64,000 bases of DNA, from contig JALCCG010000046.1 of the NCBI GenBank assembly GCA_023212695.1, forward strand, positions 41,039-105,038, read 5' to 3'. Source of the DNA: Sporisorium sorghi (taxonomy: Eukaryota > Basidiomycota > Ustilaginomycetes > Ustilaginales > Ustilaginaceae). Each line of letters opens with the position of its first letter. Within the stretch, counting starts at the first letter, position 1. Below, one piece after another: positions 47,401 through 56,556 of this stretch. A program made the position numbers and the translations under genes. Below the pieces are notes generated by a model. The model saw nothing but the letters and a program-made list of their open reading frames with translations. It had not been told where the DNA came from and searched no databases.

Positions 47401-48158
47401 AGCAGTACATGCGCAACTACATGGCCATGATGGCGAATCCGATGCTGGCGCAGCAGGCGCACTACCAGATGATGCTGCAGCGCCACCAGCAGCAGTACTA
47501 TGGCCGAGCGGCGAGTGCGATCGGTGCTGGATTTGGAGGAGGAGGAGGAGGTGCGAGCCATCTCGGTGCAGGTGCGAGCGGCAATGGCGTGCAGCCGGTG
47601 TCGATGCAGGGAAGCGGTGGACCACCGCTGGCGGCGTTCATGCAGCCGACGCAGCCAATGGCGATGCAGTCGACGGATGCGATTGCGGGTGGCAAGAGGG
47701 AGCGCGTGCGGTCGACGCATAAACGCACGCAGTCGTCCGGGTCGTTGTATGACAATGCAGCTGCTACGAATGGCGCCAACACCGCGCCGACGTCGTCGTC
47801 GTCGTCGCAACCCATGCTGTCGATGATGATGGCTCCCCCTCCAGCGCCTAATAGCAACAGTGCGAATGGGAGTGTTGCGGCGCCGGTAGCTGCGGCGTCG
47901 TCGCCGGCGTTTGGTGCGCAGGCGTATCATGGCTCGGCTCATCCTCGGGCGATGTCTGCCCAGCAGCAGGCGATGTTTTATCCTCAGGGTGCGCAGGGCT
48001 TTGCGCCCGTGATGGGGTGGGCGCAGCAGCCGGCAGTTGGTGGGTATGGTGGCGGTGGTGGGAGACCAGGGTACGTCTCGAGCCGGTCCGAGGTGGGTGT
48101 GCCGTCGGCGTTGAGGTCGCAAGAGAAGGTGGCCAGGCAGCAGCAGCAGCAGCAGTAA
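44427..48158 (+). CDS. Thymidylate kinase embedded in a 1243-residue low-complexity protein
   Basis: A complete dTMP kinase domain (dTMP to dTDP) sits at about residues 433-630: P-loop GLDRAGKST at 440-448, DRYAFSGIAYS at 518, and a lid segment RGGYGEERYEKLEFQ. Canonical Cdc8-type kinases are about 210 residues, whereas this frame is open for 1243 with no stop. The N-terminal ~430 residues are Ser/Pro/Arg-rich and disordered. The C-terminal ~610 are Ser/Ala/Gln/Gly-rich, with a Met/Gln-rich helix (NPMLAQQAHYQMMLQRH) and terminal poly-Gln. An internal in-frame ATG at 45576 (residue 384) is in excellent context and could give a shorter enzyme. Fusion, alternative start or undetected splicing cannot be separated here. 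Confidence 0.85.
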   Translation: MSSFKPSAVPQGNGGVDTDRSPRRKLSTDLMRIKNFPSTLSLRKADADTAPSRSDTLQTSSNTFSRFKAFGSRNSLGADQADTWTDSKSSKRTSRLLDAFKPSKKPPPSFEVVRKPPNRSTTSFHSSSHQPSPHLEVHRPDSRLSSHDAPPDVPQAAPRISLSAPTSDVPVQQQPHFDTAVAASSQPTQNGLSARPPYPPSTSKTRKSTGALNAANSRRTSDPHLNLASSCNSAAQSPSASPNLEPANGSFSLHSFRNVRSASDVSTPDDLSVRRHSRVQSMISVDEYLTPGEELPEPHFADDNSNASRLAGTTAGPDRAQSTSPSPVPSSTKPARISAAKFRQASRQRSESGTLPTVESIQVGGSGFVRPQRSRTPAQDLAAMEAVLAQTHKSTHRSSDANDRRKSTDPAASLPASVIAPNRNDELTRRKRGFFIVVEGLDRAGKSTQVERLAEHMQAKAIKFPERTTAIGQMINSYLAQTSDLDDQAIHLLFSANRWQCVASIKKTIDAGESIVCDRYAFSGIAYSVAKGLAYDWCRNPDVGLPLPDLTMFLDLDAETAAARGGYGEERYEKLEFQAKVRDAFTRVSQDVRSHGGRWVTIDASKTLDQVTDDIQKAVQRVTSSIDRVGAKLGQLFVSERPPNSRAGSSSELFPPGAVPAVKRSSMSSENSDRRGKSLDQPRIQVNTAVTNGSFPASRPSGSPLTYTEQLAAVRAAAAGTLSGFFGGSSATVDQQPSPATGEKQLPAADGPSPVNATRGQGFDSARLLAKHPDGSGRRRTLIDVIGEIENQPQQAAWSDHRRSISAAAESTSPTLQSPVDGFQSTFAQAGRVRRSTDQGRVPQLPTIASSGAPVVAAPRSTSLTVQSGEGNGQKPLPLSPTMRASSFSSNGNVGGADHSLNPYAANARSSTLSPSARTASPAITTSSRSSLASPPLPVSLSTSPVPRPASTSPADYAAYAANASANADANPLSSQHLSMLNVQQNQAEMQEQYMRNYMAMMANPMLAQQAHYQMMLQRHQQQYYGRAASAIGAGFGGGGGGASHLGAGASGNGVQPVSMQGSGGPPLAAFMQPTQPMAMQSTDAIAGGKRERVRSTHKRTQSSGSLYDNAAATNGANTAPTSSSSSQPMLSMMMAPPPAPNSNSANGSVAAPVAAASSPAFGAQAYHGSAHPRAMSAQQQAMFYPQGAQGFAPVMGWAQQPAVGGYGGGGGRPGYVSSRSEVGVPSALRSQEKVARQQQQQQ

Positions 48159-48647
48159 GAGACCTCACCAGACTACAATTTCAATTGTAGACTCAGTGCG
48201 AGATTGCGTGTAGCAGAGCAGGCTCGAAGATGAAACGCGATACCAATATGGATGATGTATCTGTGTGGTTGCGAGATGAGATGGTGGTGTTGTTGAAGGG
48301 GCGTCGACGAGTTTGAGAAGAATGAATGCCGAGCTTTCCACCGGCGAATTTTCGGTGGGTGGGGTTTTTGAAGGGAGAAATTTTGGTGACGTCGCTCTTG
48401 GTACGTGCGTCATAAGCTCAAGCGCTTGTTATCTGTCTCTCCATTCTCACCTCCTCCTTCGTCGCTTCACTCATCACCACCGACTACATCCACTTCTGTA
48501 GAGCAAAAGCACCGCTGCCACCTTCGACGTAGACTTCACAGCCTAGACCGAGCTGCTACCACGTGCGTAGAGCAAGAAGCGCCGCTACCACCTTTCGCCC
48601 CTTCAGAGCAACGACCGCTCTCAGCCCCTGCATCTGCACCTGCAACG
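48159..48647. other. Intergenic region, thymidylate kinase 3' / SYM1 5'
   Basis: About 490 bp between two plus-strand genes. The SYM1 frame is open upstream to 48405, but the codon there is not an ATG and the extension does not resemble the family. Nothing else is seen. Confidence 0.4.
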
Positions 48648-49235
48648 ATGTCAGCATTCACGCGGTTCATCGCAGCCACATCGTCCACACTTCCACGCCA
48701 GTGCCTCACAGGCGGCGTGCTGTTCGCTACAGGAGACACGATCGCGCAACAGCTCGTCGAAAAGCGCGGGTCGCGGCACGACGTCCCGCGCACCTTCCGC
48801 CTGGCCCTGTACGGCGGCTGCGTCTTCTCTCCCCTCGCCTCTTTGTGGTTCGGCAAAGTGCTCGAGCGCGTACAGTTCGCCAGCAAGCCCGCGAACATCG
48901 CCACCAAAGTAGCGCTCGATCAGGGCATAGCGTCGCCTGCGTTCATCGCGCTCTTCTTCGGCCTCATCACGCTGATGAATGGCAAGACGACCGAGGAGGC
49001 CAAGCACAAGGTACAGGAGAATTGGTGGCCCACGCTGAAGACCGCGTGGGGGCTGTGGATCCCTGTGCAGGCGCTGAATATGGCCGTGGTGCCGCCGAAC
49101 CAGAGGCTGCTGTTCGTCAATGTGGTTAGTATCTTTTGGAATACGTTCTTGTCGATCAAGGGCGCGGGGGGCAAGGAGGCGAAGGTGGAGAGGGCGGTCG
49201 AGCTGGTCGAGGCTAAGGTGGACAAGTTGCACTGA
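48648..49235 (+). CDS. SYM1: Mpv17/PMP22 family protein (Sym1-like)
   Basis: 195 residues, single exon, ATG at 48648. Multi-span protein of the Mpv17/PMP22/Sym1 family; the yeast member is in the mitochondrial inner membrane and is needed for growth on ethanol at high temperature. Family landmarks in order: LTGGVLFATGDTIAQQ near the N terminus, RLALYGGCVFSPLASLWF, KVALDQGIASPAFIALFF, then NWWPTLKTAWGLWIPVQALN (the signature W-x-x-W block) and VNVVSIFWNTFLS. Four hydrophobic segments. The C terminus is a short charged tail rich in Glu, Lys and Val. Peroxisomal PMP22 is the alternative; length and the block spacing fit Sym1. Confidence 0.92.
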   Translation: MSAFTRFIAATSSTLPRQCLTGGVLFATGDTIAQQLVEKRGSRHDVPRTFRLALYGGCVFSPLASLWFGKVLERVQFASKPANIATKVALDQGIASPAFIALFFGLITLMNGKTTEEAKHKVQENWWPTLKTAWGLWIPVQALNMAVVPPNQRLLFVNVVSIFWNTFLSIKGAGGKEAKVERAVELVEAKVDKLH

Positions 49236-49915
49236 GCAGGGGAGAGGGATAGTGTAAGAGGGGACCAATGGATCGCGAGCGACGTCGATGTCGACTGGAG
49301 CATCGCTGCTTCGGATCTTGCAAGCTGCCCGGCCGCCAACACTGGTTCGCAGTGCTGCTTAGGCGGATGCACGAACACTTTTACAGCTCGCCCAATGCTT
49401 CCCTTCAATCCTTACAAAGCATACCCTCTCACACGCATACACTGTTCACGAACACACTGTTCACGAACACACACTGTTTCAACACACATCAAGAGAAGCA
49501 ATACACCTTCAAAGGCATTTCTATTGCCCACGATCTTCACCGAAACCTCACTTACAGATTCTGAGCGTGCCAAAGCGTCTTTCGAAAAGGCGCACGCTTC
49601 GGAAACACTCGCAAAACAACGCATGAAGCACTCACAGTGAGGATGAAAACACATTCCCAGCGGCGACAGCACTGCTGCCCAGCTGGCGATCGGAGTCGTT
49701 TCGAATGCGAAAGGCAAAAGAAAGAAGGGGAATGAGCAACGCACGGTGCAGCATCAATTCGTATTGTTACAGATGACATTCGAAGACGTGGTTTTGTGTA
49801 GAGGTTTTCTGAGCGGAGGCACTCAACTGATGATTTGGCAGCTGGCTTGTATCGTTGACCGTCGATGGTCATGTTCTCGATGTCTCGATTGAATTTTGAT
49901 GCTGTGTAAGGGGGA
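49236..49915. other. Convergent intergenic region, SYM1 / RBM25-like gene
   Basis: 680 bp between converging genes. It has two copies of an ACACTGTTCACGAAC-type unit with a partial third (49438-49480). Otherwise unremarkable 3' sequence; no gene is supported. Confidence 0.4.
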
Positions 49916-51955
49916 CTACACCGTGATCCCTTCGGCGGCAGCGCTGGAATCGACAATGACAAGACGCCAGAGCTTGTCGACGAACGCTTCTGCTTCTTCT
50001 GCCAGAACCTGTGGCACCAAAAGAAAGGAACCCAGGTCAGTATACGTCCAACACACCTTCCAACATCGCAGCAGCAAAAAACCTACCGGCTCGACTTGCT
50101 CCACCAGCGCTCGCGCGCTCGACCTATTCTGCAACGCTTCAATCACCACCGTGACGAGCTCGTCGACCTTCTCGCCCAAACTGTCTTCGATCTCGGCATC
50201 CGCCCACGGCCGATACTTGGTTTGAATGAGTCTCTCGTCGACCCACTCCCACTTGGGCGTCTGTGCAAACAGGCTCGCGGTCTCCTTGGGCAGCGCGTCT
50301 GCCAGCTGGGCCAACTTGGCTTTACGCTCGTCTTCCGACAGATCGTTGCCAAGCTTGATGTGCTTGAGGCGGCCGGTGCGCTTGCTCTGCTCGTCGTCCT
50401 CGGCTTCGCCCAGCACAGCAGGACCCAGCGTCGCGCCATTTGCCACAGCAGCAGCCCCAGCAGCACCATCCGCACTATCCACCTTCGCAGCGCTACCAGC
50501 AAAGTTGAGCTTGATCGGCGCAAGTGCGCCTCCCTCTTGCACCAACACACCTGCTGCGCGTTGCTGCTCGGTGAGCTTGGCCATCTCTGCCGCTTGCAAT
50601 GCCAGGAACTTTTCCGTCTCTTGCTGTGCGCGTTGCTTTTCTTCAGCTTCAGCTGCGCGATCGCGATCATCTGCTTCTTCCTCTCTACGCCTCGCCGATG
50701 CACGGAACTGACGCCAGCGATGTCGATCTGTGTAGAACAACTCCTTGCGCGTAGCGGTGTCGTCGTCCCAGTCCTCGTATCTTCGCAGCAGCGCGGCACC
50801 CTCGCGCTCCCATTTCTCGGCTTCGGCTTGTTGTCGGTCCTGCTCTTTGTCCCAGTGCGCCAGACGTTGACGTTCTCGTGCCAGGTAGGCTCGCTCTGCA
50901 TCGGCTGCAGCGGTTTGTGCAGCTGCCTTTTTGCGTTCTTGACGCTCCTTTTCCTCGATTTCGTCGGCCTCCTCTGGTTCGCGTGCAGCATCAGCCTTGG
51001 CGCCGTAGGAGCTGGCAGCGTGAAAGTTGACGGGTCGGCGATAACTCTGCGGATCGTCGATGGGTCGGCCATTGCGTGATGAGGATGATGTCGACGCTGC
51101 TGCTGCTGCTGCTGCTGCAGCTTCCCTTCTAGCACGTTCGACGGCTCTTTGTCTTTCGTACTCTGCTTCTCTTCTTCTCGTCTCGGCATCTCTTGCTGCT
51201 GCAGCCTGTCGGAACTGTTCGATCTCGGAGAGAACCGTAGCACGTTGGTCTTCTGGCAGCTCCTCGGGCGGCAGATCCTTCAAGTGGTCGGGAACGACGT
51301 ATCCTGGCTTGGACGGATCGGTCTCGACTTGAGCGTTGGGATCCGACATTTGACGCACAATGTCCTTGACGGCAGACAGCGCGCGGCTCTCCCTTGCCTT
51401 GTCGTCGGAGGAAGCGACGCGATTGTGTTGGTATCTTTCTAGAAAGCGTTTCGTGCGTTCGTCGGCCTTGACAAGCAACTTTTTGGGAGGAGCCGAGGCT
51501 TCCGCTCCCATGGAAGGCAGCTTTCGTCCGTGAAGCACCTCGATGGCACGCAGCACCGAGTCAGGATCGGCATACTCGGCGAATCCGAATGCTTTAGATG
51601 CACGTTTGAGCGAGCGCAAGTTGCCGCAAGCTTCGAGCAGCTGAGTGAGCCATGTATCGGGGATGCCGGGCGAGATGCTGCCGACAAAGAGCGTGGTTGC
51701 GACCTCAGGTGCCGAAGACGAGGCAGTTGATGAAGAAGCAGCATGCTCAGGTTTGGGGCTGCGTGTGGTGTCGGCATACGACGATGCAGTGCGCACACTT
51801 GGGCTGCCGTAGCCAGAGTGCGGAGAGGCAGAGTGGTTGTAGCCTGGCGCATTGGAGCTGCCAATGCCTCCGCGCGGTCTTGGTGGTAAGGGCGCCATGT
51901 TGGGATTATGCGAGCCCTGCCAATTCGAGGAGGGGCCGTAGCCTCTGCGCGACAT
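49916..51955 (-). CDS. RBM25-like splicing factor (RRM + charged region + PWI)
   Basis: Nuclear pre-mRNA splicing protein of the RBM25/Snu71 type, U1 snRNP-associated in other species. Exon 1 is 51955-50087 and exon 2 is 50008-49916. The 78 bp intron (GTAGGT...CAG) interrupts the PWI domain. The spliced product is 653 residues. Order: Gly/Ser/Pro-rich N terminus, RRM at about 87-165 (TTLFVGSI, KAFGFAEY), a long Arg/Glu/Ala-rich charged coiled region with poly-Ala, then PWI (TKYRPWADAEIEDSLGEKV... LAEEAEAFVDKLWRL). The intron is a multiple of three and has no stop, so the unspliced frame stays open and would insert 26 residues, breaking PWI. PWI continuity (VEQVEP then VLAEEAEAF) supports splicing. 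Confidence 0.9.
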   Translation of the reverse strand: MSRRGYGPSSNWQGSHNPNMAPLPPRPRGGIGSSNAPGYNHSASPHSGYGSPSVRTASSYADTTRSPKPEHAASSSTASSSAPEVATTLFVGSISPGIPDTWLTQLLEACGNLRSLKRASKAFGFAEYADPDSVLRAIEVLHGRKLPSMGAEASAPPKKLLVKADERTKRFLERYQHNRVASSDDKARESRALSAVKDIVRQMSDPNAQVETDPSKPGYVVPDHLKDLPPEELPEDQRATVLSEIEQFRQAAAARDAETRRREAEYERQRAVERARREAAAAAAAAASTSSSSRNGRPIDDPQSYRRPVNFHAASSYGAKADAAREPEEADEIEEKERQERKKAAAQTAAADAERAYLARERQRLAHWDKEQDRQQAEAEKWEREGAALLRRYEDWDDDTATRKELFYTDRHRWRQFRASARRREEEADDRDRAAEAEEKQRAQQETEKFLALQAAEMAKLTEQQRAAGVLVQEGGALAPIKLNFAGSAAKVDSADGAAGAAAVANGATLGPAVLGEAEDDEQSKRTGRLKHIKLGNDLSEDERKAKLAQLADALPKETASLFAQTPKWEWVDERLIQTKYRPWADAEIEDSLGEKVDELVTVVIEALQNRSSARALVEQVEPVGFLLLRCWKVCWTYTDLGSFLLVPQVLAEEAEAFVDKLWRLVIVDSSAAAEGITV

Positions 51956-52407
51956 GCTGGCTGTCGAGGCTTGCTCTTTCTATGGAGCGCGATGACCGAT
52001 GCTTGATGGATGATCAAAGTGAAAAGGCGGAAAAGATTCAATTCTAGAAAAAAGTTGCCGCAAATCGGCTACTGTATGAGCGAAGAGACAGCAGGATCGG
52101 AGTCGATCTGCTTGGATAGTTAGCGTCGATCTGAGATGCTTCGCAGGTTACAGCGTGGAAGGCTGACGAGACGGCAGAGAGGCGAAATTGCCCGTTCGAA
52201 ATTCAAAAAATAAAATAAAATAAAAAATGGCTGATTTTCTAGCGTGGACTGCGCTGTGCTGCCTGATCTTCCTGAGACAGAGAGAAGCAGAAGAAAAAGG
52301 TGGCTCGACCGGGCAGCCAGCCAGTCAGACAGTCAGAACGCTGCTGCTGCTGCTGCTGCTGCTCAGCCAGAGTTGGCTTTGGTTTCAAACATGTCACCGT
52401 GCTCAAG

Positions 52408-52469
<62 letters not shown>

Positions 52470-52718
52470 AGTGCGTGTGTGTCGTGTTCAAGTCGAATCG
52501 ACACCTCCGCTTTCTTCTCGTCTACCTTCTCGATCATCGACCGACCTTCAGCCACTTTGCATCTCTGCTCAACCACTCTCAACAGGAGCAGGTGCTTCTT
52601 GGCTCAGAGTCATCCATCTCATCTCCATCTCCGTCTAGATCCGCATACCACGCCAACAGCATCCCACCTTGGACGAATCGATCCATCCCTTGAAATTTCC
52701 AGCTACCTCGATAACGAC
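51956..52718. promoter_or_regulatory. Divergent promoter region, RBM25-like / SEC24
   Basis: 763 bp between divergent genes. It holds an AAATAAA-type tract (52204-52227), a CTG run (52342-52365), and a compound TG/AG microsatellite (52409-52466) about 250 bp before the SEC24 ATG. The SEC24 frame is open upstream to 52479 without an ATG in that stretch. Confidence 0.5.
52409..52466. repeat. Compound (TG)15(AG)14 microsatellite
   Basis: Fifteen TG units followed directly by about fourteen AG units, a purine/pyrimidine-alternating block joined to a polypurine block. It is probably in the SEC24 promoter or leader. Confidence 0.92.
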
Positions 52719-55679
52719 ATGGCTCAACCACCTCCTCAGCTACCTCCTGGTTGGGTCACCCAGTGGGATCAGAATGCCGGTCGTCAGGTCTTTGTAGAGA
52801 CCGCCACCGGCAGAACCAGTTGGCAGCCACCCACCGCTGGTGGTCCTGGTGCCCCCCCTCCTCCTCAGCAGCAGCAACAGCGTCCTACCCATCCTCAGGG
52901 ACAGGCACGAATGTCCATGCCTCAGATCCAGCCACCACCTGGTATGCGCGGTCCGTCGCTGAGTCCTATCCCTTCTCACGGTCCTGGTGCTCCCGTGAGC
53001 CCTCCTGCCGCTGGCTCTCCTGCGCCTGCCACCATCGGCCCCGGTGCCAGCCGAAGACGCGCTTATCCCACCGCCCATCTCGCCGCCAGCAGCATTAGCT
53101 ATGCCGGTGGTTATGATGCAGGTGCCACTGCAGGCGCTGGCTACGGTGGTGCACAAGACGCTCAGCCTCAGCTCTTTACTCCTGGCGCTCCTGAGCCGGC
53201 TCCTTCTCCTTACGGCGTCGCTGCTCAGCCCACTCCAGGCGCACCTGGCATGGCTCCTACTCCTGGTGCTCCCGTCGCTGCTCCCGGATACCCAGGCGCT
53301 GGCGTTCAGGGCCTCACCAACCAGTTCCAAGGCATGGGCATGGGCGGCGCCGGCGCAGCGCAGAAATTCAGCACGCTTCAGACCGTCAACATCAGCGGTG
53401 TACAGCCCAATGTCAACGACCTCGAACGCCCACCCCCCGAGATCCGTCTGCCGCCCAACGCTTGTGTCTCCACCAACCCCAAAGCCAACGCCGATCCATC
53501 CTACCAGCGATGTACGCTCAACGCCGTCCCCACCACCTCGTCGCTTCTCCAAAAATCCAAAATCCCTCTGGGTCTCATCCTCTCGCCCTACCGCTCCGTC
53601 CGCGAGGCTGATGGCGACGAGCCCGTCCCCGTCGTCACCGACACGGTCATCGCACGATGCCGCAGGTGCCGCACCTACATCAACCCTTACGTCACTTTTA
53701 TCGAGAACGGCAACCGCTGGAAGTGCTGCATGTGCAACATCAGCAACGAGGTGCCTCAGCTCTTTGATTGGAACTCCGAGACCAACCAGCCGGCAGACCG
53801 ATGGCAGCGTCCCGAGCTTAACCACAGCGTTGTCGAATTCATCGCTCCTCGCGAGTACATGGTGCGTCCGCCTCAGCCTCCCGTCTACACCTTCCTCATC
53901 GATGTCAGCTACCAGGCCATCAACAGCGGAATGGTCGCCACCGCTGCGCGCACCATCCTCGAGACGCTCGATCGTCTGCCCAACTCGGACAACCGCGCCA
54001 AGATCTGCATCATCGGCGTCGACACCAGCCTCCACTTTTTCAGCATCACGCCCGAGAGCACCGAACCCGAGATGCTTGTCGTCAGCGACTTGGACGACGT
54101 CTTCCTTCCTAAGCCCAACGACTTGCTCGTCAACCTCACCGAGTGCAGGGCCGGTGTCGAGGTGCTGCTGCAGAGGCTAGGCGACATGTACAAGGACTCG
54201 CTCGTCACCGGATCTGCGCTCGGTGCCGCGCTGCAAGCTGCGTACAAGCTCATCTCGCCCATCGGTGGTAAGATCATGGTGCTCACCGCCTCGCTTCCCA
54301 GCGTGGGCCCGGGCGCGCTCAAGAACCGTGAGGATCCCAAGTTGCTGGGTACCGCCAAGGAGAGCACGCTGCTCGGTGCCGCCTCGTCGTTCTACAAGAC
54401 CTTCCCCATCGACTGCTCCCGATCGCAGGTGTCGGTCGACATGTTCCTGTTCGCGCCCTCGTACACCGACGTCGCCACGCTCTCGTGCCTGCCGCGCTAC
54501 ACGGGTGGACAGACGTTCTTCTACCCGGCCTTCCACGCGGGCCGATCCGAGGACGCGGTCAAGTTCTCTCACGAGTTTTCCGAGGTGCTCGCCAGCCCCA
54601 TCAGCTACGAAGCCGTGCTGCGTCTGCGTGCCACCAAGGGCATCCGCGCTACGGCATTCCACGGCAACTTTTTCGTTCGATCCACCGACTTGCTTGCTCT
54701 GCCCGCGGTGCCTCTCGACCAGAGCTACGCGATCGAGTGCGAGATCGAAGAGACGATCAATGCGCCCTTCGTCGTCTTCCAATCGGTGGTGCTGCACAGC
54801 ACCAGCTCGGGCGAGCGTCGCATCCGTGTGGTCAACTTGGCTCTGCCGACGACAAGCTCGATGTCCGAGGTGTATGCGAATGCCGACCAGATCGCCATTG
54901 CGACGCTGTTGGCCGACAAGGCGGTGGAGCGCTCGATCCACTCGCGGCTCGAGGACGCGCGCGATGCGCTGTTCAACAAGCTGGTCGACGTGTTCTCGAC
55001 GTACAAGTCGACCATGACTTCCGCAGGCTCTGGTGCCAGTCCGCAGCTGGCGATTGCGCAGAATATGGCGCAGTTGCCGCTGCTGGTGCTTGCGCTGCTC
55101 AAGCACGTGGGTATCCGACAGTCGTCGTCGATCCCCTCGGATCTGCGTGCCTACGCGCAAGCGCTGCTGACGACGCTGCCGGCGCAGCAGCTGATCCCGT
55201 ACCTGCACCCGAACTTCTACTGCCTGCACAACATGTCGCCCGAAGCGGGCACCACGGTGGCCGAAAAGGGCTTTGTGATGCCAGCCAAGCTCAACCTCAC
55301 CTCGGAGCGCTTCGAGCGCCACGGTCTTTATCTCATTGAAGATGGGCAAAACATCTTTTTGTGGGTGGGCCGCGAAGCAGTGCCGCAGCTGTGCCTGGAC
55401 GTGTTTGACGTGGCCAACTACGGCACGCTGCGCGGAGGCAAGACGACGCTGCCCAAGCTGGACAACAGCATGAACCAGCGCGTGAATGCGATCGTGCAGA
55501 GGATCAGGGAGAGCCGACGTGGGCCGTACCGCGCGCATCTGTATGTGGTCAAGGAGGATGGAGAGCCGAGCTTGCGGCTGTGGGCTCTGAGCCTGCTGAT
55601 CGAGGACAGGTTCGAGCAGACGCCTAGCTACATGCAGTTCATTGGGCAGCTGAGGGATAAGGTGAACGGTGGGTCGTGA
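52719..55679 (+). CDS. SEC24: COPII coat subunit SEC24, with N-terminal WW domain
   Basis: Cargo adaptor of the COPII inner coat (with SEC23) at ER exit sites. 986 residues, single exon, ATG at 52719. The N terminus starts with a WW domain at about 7-38 ([26 protein letters not shown]), then a ~240-residue Pro/Gly/Ala-rich stretch. The SEC24 core follows: zinc finger with Cys314, Cys317, Cys336 and Cys339 (CRRC, CMCN); trunk ([25 protein letters not shown]); beta-barrel ([13 protein letters not shown]); helical domain; and C-terminal gelsolin fold ([19 protein letters not shown]). All core modules are present in the usual order. A WW domain is not part of yeast or animal SEC24 as I know them. 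Confidence 0.95.
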   Translation: MAQPPPQLPPGWVTQWDQNAGRQVFVETATGRTSWQPPTAGGPGAPPPPQQQQQRPTHPQGQARMSMPQIQPPPGMRGPSLSPIPSHGPGAPVSPPAAGSPAPATIGPGASRRRAYPTAHLAASSISYAGGYDAGATAGAGYGGAQDAQPQLFTPGAPEPAPSPYGVAAQPTPGAPGMAPTPGAPVAAPGYPGAGVQGLTNQFQGMGMGGAGAAQKFSTLQTVNISGVQPNVNDLERPPPEIRLPPNACVSTNPKANADPSYQRCTLNAVPTTSSLLQKSKIPLGLILSPYRSVREADGDEPVPVVTDTVIARCRRCRTYINPYVTFIENGNRWKCCMCNISNEVPQLFDWNSETNQPADRWQRPELNHSVVEFIAPREYMVRPPQPPVYTFLIDVSYQAINSGMVATAARTILETLDRLPNSDNRAKICIIGVDTSLHFFSITPESTEPEMLVVSDLDDVFLPKPNDLLVNLTECRAGVEVLLQRLGDMYKDSLVTGSALGAALQAAYKLISPIGGKIMVLTASLPSVGPGALKNREDPKLLGTAKESTLLGAASSFYKTFPIDCSRSQVSVDMFLFAPSYTDVATLSCLPRYTGGQTFFYPAFHAGRSEDAVKFSHEFSEVLASPISYEAVLRLRATKGIRATAFHGNFFVRSTDLLALPAVPLDQSYAIECEIEETINAPFVVFQSVVLHSTSSGERRIRVVNLALPTTSSMSEVYANADQIAIATLLADKAVERSIHSRLEDARDALFNKLVDVFSTYKSTMTSAGSGASPQLAIAQNMAQLPLLVLALLKHVGIRQSSSIPSDLRAYAQALLTTLPAQQLIPYLHPNFYCLHNMSPEAGTTVAEKGFVMPAKLNLTSERFERHGLYLIEDGQNIFLWVGREAVPQLCLDVFDVANYGTLRGGKTTLPKLDNSMNQRVNAIVQRIRESRRGPYRAHLYVVKEDGEPSLRLWALSLLIEDRFEQTPSYMQFIGQLRDKVNGGS

Positions 55680-56556
55680 GGGAGGTGGTGTGAGGGTTTT
55701 TGGCTTCCAACACCACCCATTTGTCCGTGTTAAATACCAGTATTGATCGATTGATTCGATGCGCTTGGCTGACGGCCTCTCTGTGTGCTCTGATGTGAAT
55801 GACAGGATGACCGGAGAAAGGGGCGACCGACAAGGTAGCGAGGAGGACGCTTTGGTGGCAGTCGCGTGAGCTGCTGTGTGGAATTTTGCCAGAGTCGAGC
55901 AGAGTCGGAGAACGCGCGCCAACACGGACGCTTGAAAGCGAACGCGCCGATCCTTTTTTTTTTTTTTTTTTTTTTTTGGGTTCGAGACCAACACTTTTTT
56001 CCTCACAAGTGCCGGTGTCTGCAAACAGCACATCTACGTTCACCGATATCTGACTGCGTGGAAGTGGTGATCTAAATGTGAGAGCCATGATTGTAAAATA
56101 CATCAAGATCTTTGACAGTTTGAAAGGCACTGCTGCTGAGAAGGAGGGAGGTTGCGCGAGCTTGGCGTGTGTGTGTTGTTCTTTCACAGCGAAGCGGGAA
56201 AATTTCGACTCGGCGAGAGAACAAAGGCGAACCAGAGGCCGAGTTGCGCAGTTGCGAGGAAAAGAGCGCGCGCCTGAGGCTTCTTTTTTTTTTTTTTTCC
56301 AGAGCCGTGCGCAGCCTTTACAACCTATCATCACCACCATCATCGTCAACACCCTCGATCACCAACAAGAACATCTTCGCAGTGAGACATTCGTCGCTGC
56401 ATCGAAACAAACCCTCTCTTCAAACGTGAAGCATCAGGAGAGCACTTCAACGTCGCATCGTCTGGAGTTGTCTTCCGCTACTCAGCCTCTCGAGCTGACA
56501 CGCGACCTACGACCCGCAGCTAGCAGACCGACCTGCAAACAAGCTTTCATACAACC
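55680..56556. other. Intergenic region, SEC24 3' / CKS1 5'
   Basis: 877 bp between two plus-strand genes. Two T tracts occur: T24 at 55954-55977 and a shorter one at 56284-56298. No gene is supported; the last ~200 bp are a pyrimidine-rich leader for CKS1. Confidence 0.45.
55954..55977. repeat. T24 homopolymer
   Basis: Twenty-four T bases in the SEC24/CKS1 intergenic region. A similar T/C-interrupted tract lies at 61625-61660. Confidence 0.9.

Noticed and set aside
50009..50086. Reading the RBM25-like gene as unspliced (679 residues)
   Set aside because: The 26 inserted residues interrupt the PWI domain between two family-matching segments, and the ends are good GT and AG sites. Kept only as a possible retention isoform.
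54177..56033. 618-codon frame antisense to SEC24
   Set aside because: Arg/His/Gln-rich shadow translation overlapping the SEC24 core; no independent support.
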